Positions 15,201 to 17,101 of a stretch of 17,101 nucleotides of DNA are shown here, one piece after another. The position numbers and the translations under genes are program-made. The notes beneath the pieces are model-generated. The model saw only the letters and a list, made by a program, of their open reading frames with translations, did not search any database and was not told the DNA's origin. The first letter of the stretch is position 1. Each line of letters starts with the position of its first letter. The stretch is from the NCBI GenBank assembly GCA_964522635.1, contig CAZFWT010000044.1, positions 1 to 17,101 of the forward strand. The letters run 5' to 3'. This stretch comes from JACGMN01 sp964522635 (GTDB taxonomy: Archaea; Halobacteriota; Syntropharchaeia; Alkanophagales; Methanospirareceae).

Positions 15201-16949
15201 GGAGCACGCGATGTCGTAGAAACGGTAGTACAGGAGCTGGGCGGGCTCAAAGTCACCGCTGAGCGCATAGGACTGAAGATTAAAGGATTGGGGAATTATA
15301 TCTACCGGGACAGTATACCGTTGCCCGTTTTGTATTCACTTTTCAGGTTGGCAGAACGAGATTTGAGCACTCTCCCACGAGCATGCAAACTCGGGGTTAA
15401 ACGAGACAATACCTCTATTCCGCGAATAATCAGACTCGATGAGCGGTTCATGCGGCTTATCGGCTATTATCTTGCGGAGGGTTACGCGAGAGCTGTTCAC
15501 GGTGAGTGTTATCAGATAAGCATGGCCTCGTGGGAGAAGGAGCTGCGAGATGATATGGAAGCGTGTGTTCGGGACGTTTTCGGGCTTACTCCGAATAGAA
15601 AAGGCGGGGTGCTTACCATTTCAAATCGGTTACTCTACCATCTCTTTGTCGATCTCCTCCAGCTTGGCACACGAGCAGCGGAGAAACGAATTCCCGCACT
15701 GCTGGGAAACCTACCGCGCGAGAAGATGAAGTGGCTGCTGCGTGCGTATTTCTCAGGCGATGGATCTGTAGAGAAGAACAGACTCACGGTGACGTGCTCC
15801 TCAGTGAGTGAGCAACTCCTGCAGGATATTGGATTGCAGTTGCTACGATTTGGCATCTTCTACCGCGTGAAGCACGAACGGAAACCTGCTGGCGGTGTTG
15901 CACGGCGATTCTATGCGCAAAAAGGTGAGCGCCCGTTTTTTCACCTGTACTCTCTCACCATAAGATCAACGTACGCGCGGAAATTCAGTGATTCGATAGG
16001 GTTTCTGGTGCAGCGCAAGAACGAGGCCTTGTCTTCAGCGCTGCCAAAGGAGCGGAGTGCTCGCGTTACGCCCTTCGGTGATTGTATCCTTGACGAGGTA
16101 AAGGAACTCAAAGCAATCCATTCAGAATTTGAGTTCTTATATGATCTTGAAGTTGCAGATCATCACAATTTTTTAATCAACGACTTTGTGCTCAGCTCTA
16201 ATTGTGATGGCGATGAAGACTCCGTTCTGCTCCTGCTCGATGCTCTGCTCAATTTCTCGCTCTTCTTCTTACCAGAGAAGCGAGGGGGGAAGATGGACGC
16301 GCCGCTGGTGCTCATCCCGATCATCAACCCGAAAGAGGTGGATAAAGAGGCGCATAACGTCTCCACTGCGTCCGAATATCCGCTCGCGCTCTATGAGGCG
16401 GCGTGTGCGGGCAAGATGCCCAAAGAGGTCGAGATCGAAACGGCCGCGAGCAGGATCGAGAAGCCGAGAGATACCTACGGGTTTGGGTACACGCACGGAA
16501 CCACTGATATCGCGGCAGGACCGGTAAATTCGCTCTACAAACAGCTGGACACGATGGTCGCGAAGATGGAGGCGCAACTGCGCCTGGCTCGGATGATCCG
16601 TGCGGTAAACGAGACGGAAGTCGCGGAGACGGTCATCGAGAACCATTTCCTACGCGATATTAAGGGCAATCTCAGAGCGTTCGGCTCGCAGAAGATGCGG
16701 TGTAACAAGTGCAACGCGAAATACCGGCGGATACCGTTGAACGGCATCTGCAAACGCTGCGGCGGTAAGATCGTGCCCACCGTGCACGCGGCAAGCGTAC
16801 GAAAATATCTCGAAGTCTCGTTACGTATCGCCGAGGAATACCACGTCTCGCGCTACACGAAGCAGCGGCTGGAGCTGCTCGAGAAGGATATCCAGACGCT
16901 CTTTCCCGTCGCACTGGAGCAGCAGAAAGCACTGAGTGATTTCATGTAA
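12276..16949 (+). CDS. polC: DNA polymerase II (PolD) large catalytic subunit DP2, with intein
   Basis: A 1557-residue precursor; removing the 487-residue intein leaves 1070 residues, in the range of DP2. DP2 is the catalytic chain of archaeal replicative polymerase D and pairs with the exonuclease subunit DP1, which is absent here. Landmarks are the conserved YSGPIRSAGGTAQALSVLAAD (from about residue 136), a CPIC zinc site at C208/C211, the VPVDSIEGPTVKL region, and the catalytic CDGDED at 1310-1315 with aspartates D1311 and D1313. A C-terminal zinc finger follows (C1476-x2-C1479-x12-C1492-x2-C1495). The last residues, QQKALSDFM, fit a PCNA-interacting PIP box (QxxLxxF plus hydrophobic). The intein interrupts at KRRN/CDGDED. 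Start ATG 12276 lies behind a TATA box with no Shine-Dalgarno. The reading frame is intact throughout, with no frameshift. Confidence 0.97.
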   Translation: MSSTSAYQRTLKEGLAEALKIAKAARKMGLDPAVKPEIHITKDLAERVEALIGVKGLSTRIHELEKEGLGREEIALRIGQDFVERRFGQFERVATIENAVRTAVAILTEGVVAAPIEGIARVESDRNDDGTEYIKVFYSGPIRSAGGTAQALSVLAADYIRRQMGFAAYQPREEEIGRYVLEVSVYERIAGLQYKPTDEEIREIVTSCPICIDGDPTEEREVGGYMGLQRVATDRVRGGMVLVLTEGVAMKAPKIKRHVDRLGLEGWDWVTRLVKAKGEKRQRDFLADLIAGRPVFGRPAAKGAFRLRYGRARNTGLETVGLNPVTMSLLKFTAAGTQIKPELPGKAGCVVPVDSIEGPTVKLKDGSLVRLDDAEALAELEDTIAEIVDLGEILIDYGDFLETGHRLMPGAYAHEWWVQELETKSEVEAAKWRSKTPSQSEALELAATYGVPLHPAYTYLWEDLTEEDRTELAAYISANGVLDASTLLLPDDETGRTKRMLEDLLVPHRTTEQPGFVAIHEPVALLRSLGLDDQLHQDDSVRVTLRSKGPTRIGMRMGRPEKSKERRMKPAPHSLFPVGEYGGKNRLLKEALKMTTERPVIELEIQALGRADQLPTRARNKSRELKKRSIDLWSYYENTMKGLGEPASTTNLEVKCVKGLISKYKVAEHLGKGILRAKHDVMVFKDGTIRYDFTNLPLTHFYPKEIGLSVEKARELGYTHDILGEELTNELQMLELKQQDLVISLDAASYLLRVSQFVDALLAQFYALAPFYHARRKEDLIGHLVLGLAPHTSAGILSRIIGFTSASACYAHPFFHAAKRRNCLAPTTKIMLMDARGVQTTELESLYRAANEKEKVVDDFGTTRKTVPGKKTYALNPETSQFELKEVKAVLKTPAPAHLLEVRTKSGRKWVSSPEHRMTVWSNGTVSSKKLLELTEGDKLLLAATLDMTGKELEKIDLLEAFLRFDTLSCDIMVRGARDVVETVVQELGGLKVTAERIGLKIKGLGNYIYRDSIPLPVLYSLFRLAERDLSTLPRACKLGVKRDNTSIPRIIRLDERFMRLIGYYLAEGYARAVHGECYQISMASWEKELRDDMEACVRDVFGLTPNRKGGVLTISNRLLYHLFVDLLQLGTRAAEKRIPALLGNLPREKMKWLLRAYFSGDGSVEKNRLTVTCSSVSEQLLQDIGLQLLRFGIFYRVKHERKPAGGVARRFYAQKGERPFFHLYSLTIRSTYARKFSDSIGFLVQRKNEALSSALPKERSARVTPFGDCILDEVKELKAIHSEFEFLYDLEVADHHNFLINDFVLSSNCDGDEDSVLLLLDALLNFSLFFLPEKRGGKMDAPLVLIPIINPKEVDKEAHNVSTASEYPLALYEAACAGKMPKEVEIETAASRIEKPRDTYGFGYTHGTTDIAAGPVNSLYKQLDTMVAKMEAQLRLARMIRAVNETEVAETVIENHFLRDIKGNLRAFGSQKMRCNKCNAKYRRIPLNGICKRCGGKIVPTVHAASVRKYLEVSLRIAEEYHVSRYTKQRLELLEKDIQTLFPVALEQQKALSDFM
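14742..16202 (+). mobile_element. PolD-DP2 intein with LAGLIDADG homing endonuclease domain
   Basis: An in-frame 487-residue intein begins at Cys823 (CLAPTTKI, after KRRN) and ends with SSN before Cys1310 of the host. That supplies the Cys1, terminal Asn and +1 Cys needed for splicing. Block B is visible as SSPEHRMTVW with its histidine, and the C-terminal block as LYDLEVADHHNFLINDFVLSSN. The endonuclease domain has two LAGLIDADG-type motifs, LIGYYLAEG (about intein residue 239) and LLRAYFSGDG (about 332), each with an acidic residue in the catalytic place, so it is probably active. Known PolII inteins of Pyrococcus occupy the same N/CDGDED position. Codon use is more AT-rich than in the flanking exteins, in keeping with separate ancestry. 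Confidence 0.95.
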
Positions 16950-16976
16950 AACCTTTTCTTTTAAAGAAAAGCTTTA
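16949..16976 (+). terminator. hairpin immediately downstream of polC
   Basis: CTTTTCTTT (16953-16961) and AAAGAAAAG (16963-16971) are perfect inverted arms with one base between. The pairing extends outward by AAA/TTT across one mismatch. It starts at the stop codon of polC and probably marks transcript termination, though the tight centre means the real loop must open several pairs. Confidence 0.5.
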
Positions 16977-17043
16977 CCAAAAGAAAAATGAGCACTTGAC
17001 CCCTTATCATCTACCCAGCCAAAAAAGAATTTAGTTTTGGATT

Positions 17044-17064
17044 AAACCTTTTTCTAAAAGGTTT
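17044..17064. terminator. second hairpin downstream of polC
   Basis: AAACCTTTT (17044-17052) and AAAAGGTTT (17056-17064) form a perfect 9-bp stem with a TCT loop. The symmetric composition could serve a gene on either strand beyond the window. Its arm AAACCTTTT also occurs at the base of the hairpin at 16949, so the two may be copies of a dispersed element. No ORF is seen from 16950 to the end. Confidence 0.45.
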
Positions 17065-17101
17065 GACTTACCAACCCCCCAACCACTCAAACGTTCTTAG
17101 A

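Overview
The window comes from an archaeon of the methanogen/methane-oxidiser lineages. Three things show this: a formylmethanofuran dehydrogenase operon (fwdDBAC), the archaeal replication proteins RfcS and PolD-DP2, and archaeal promoter style (TATA-like boxes, short leaders, T-rich terminators). GC is roughly 50-60%. A Methanophagales/ANME-1, Syntrophoarchaeum-like or related Halobacteriota member is a reasonable guess, but nothing here fixes the taxon or says whether the pathway runs in the CO2-reducing or the oxidising direction.

Layout. At the left edge is a tRNA-Thr(UGU) on the minus strand, cut by the window boundary, then a MarC-family membrane protein (minus). Diverging from marC is rfcS, the clamp-loader small subunit. 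Next is a large predicted surface protein (1982-4359) with an N-terminal signal, four related beta-type modules, an Arg-Glu-Asn repeat linker and a C-terminal membrane tail. It is interrupted by a 100-N scaffold gap whose two flanks carry the same 55 bases. Collapsing them restores one reading frame, so the gap looks like an assembly artefact. Shikimate dehydrogenase (aroE, minus) converges on this gene and diverges from the fwdDBAC operon (5346-9558), which ends in a hairpin plus T-tract terminator.

From 9638 to 12096 is the most unusual part. The N-terminal part of a decayed beta-CASP metallo-beta-lactamase (RNase J-like) gene lies at 9638-10056 and its C-terminal end at about 11978-12096, both on the plus strand. 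Between them, on the minus strand, sits an intact, diverged and less GC-rich member of the same superfamily (10228-11883). The old gene therefore seems to have been split, or its middle replaced, by an inverted homologue.

The right third is polC, the catalytic large subunit of archaeal DNA polymerase D (12276-16949). It carries a 487-residue intein with a LAGLIDADG endonuclease domain exactly one residue before the catalytic CDGDED motif. Two hairpins that share an AAACCTTTT arm follow it.

Together the genes cover DNA replication (RfcS loads PCNA, and PolD carries a C-terminal PCNA-binding motif), C1 metabolism (Fwd), aromatic amino-acid synthesis (AroE), the cell surface and RNA processing. 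They are not one pathway. The mobile or recently rearranged parts are the intein and the nested beta-CASP locus.
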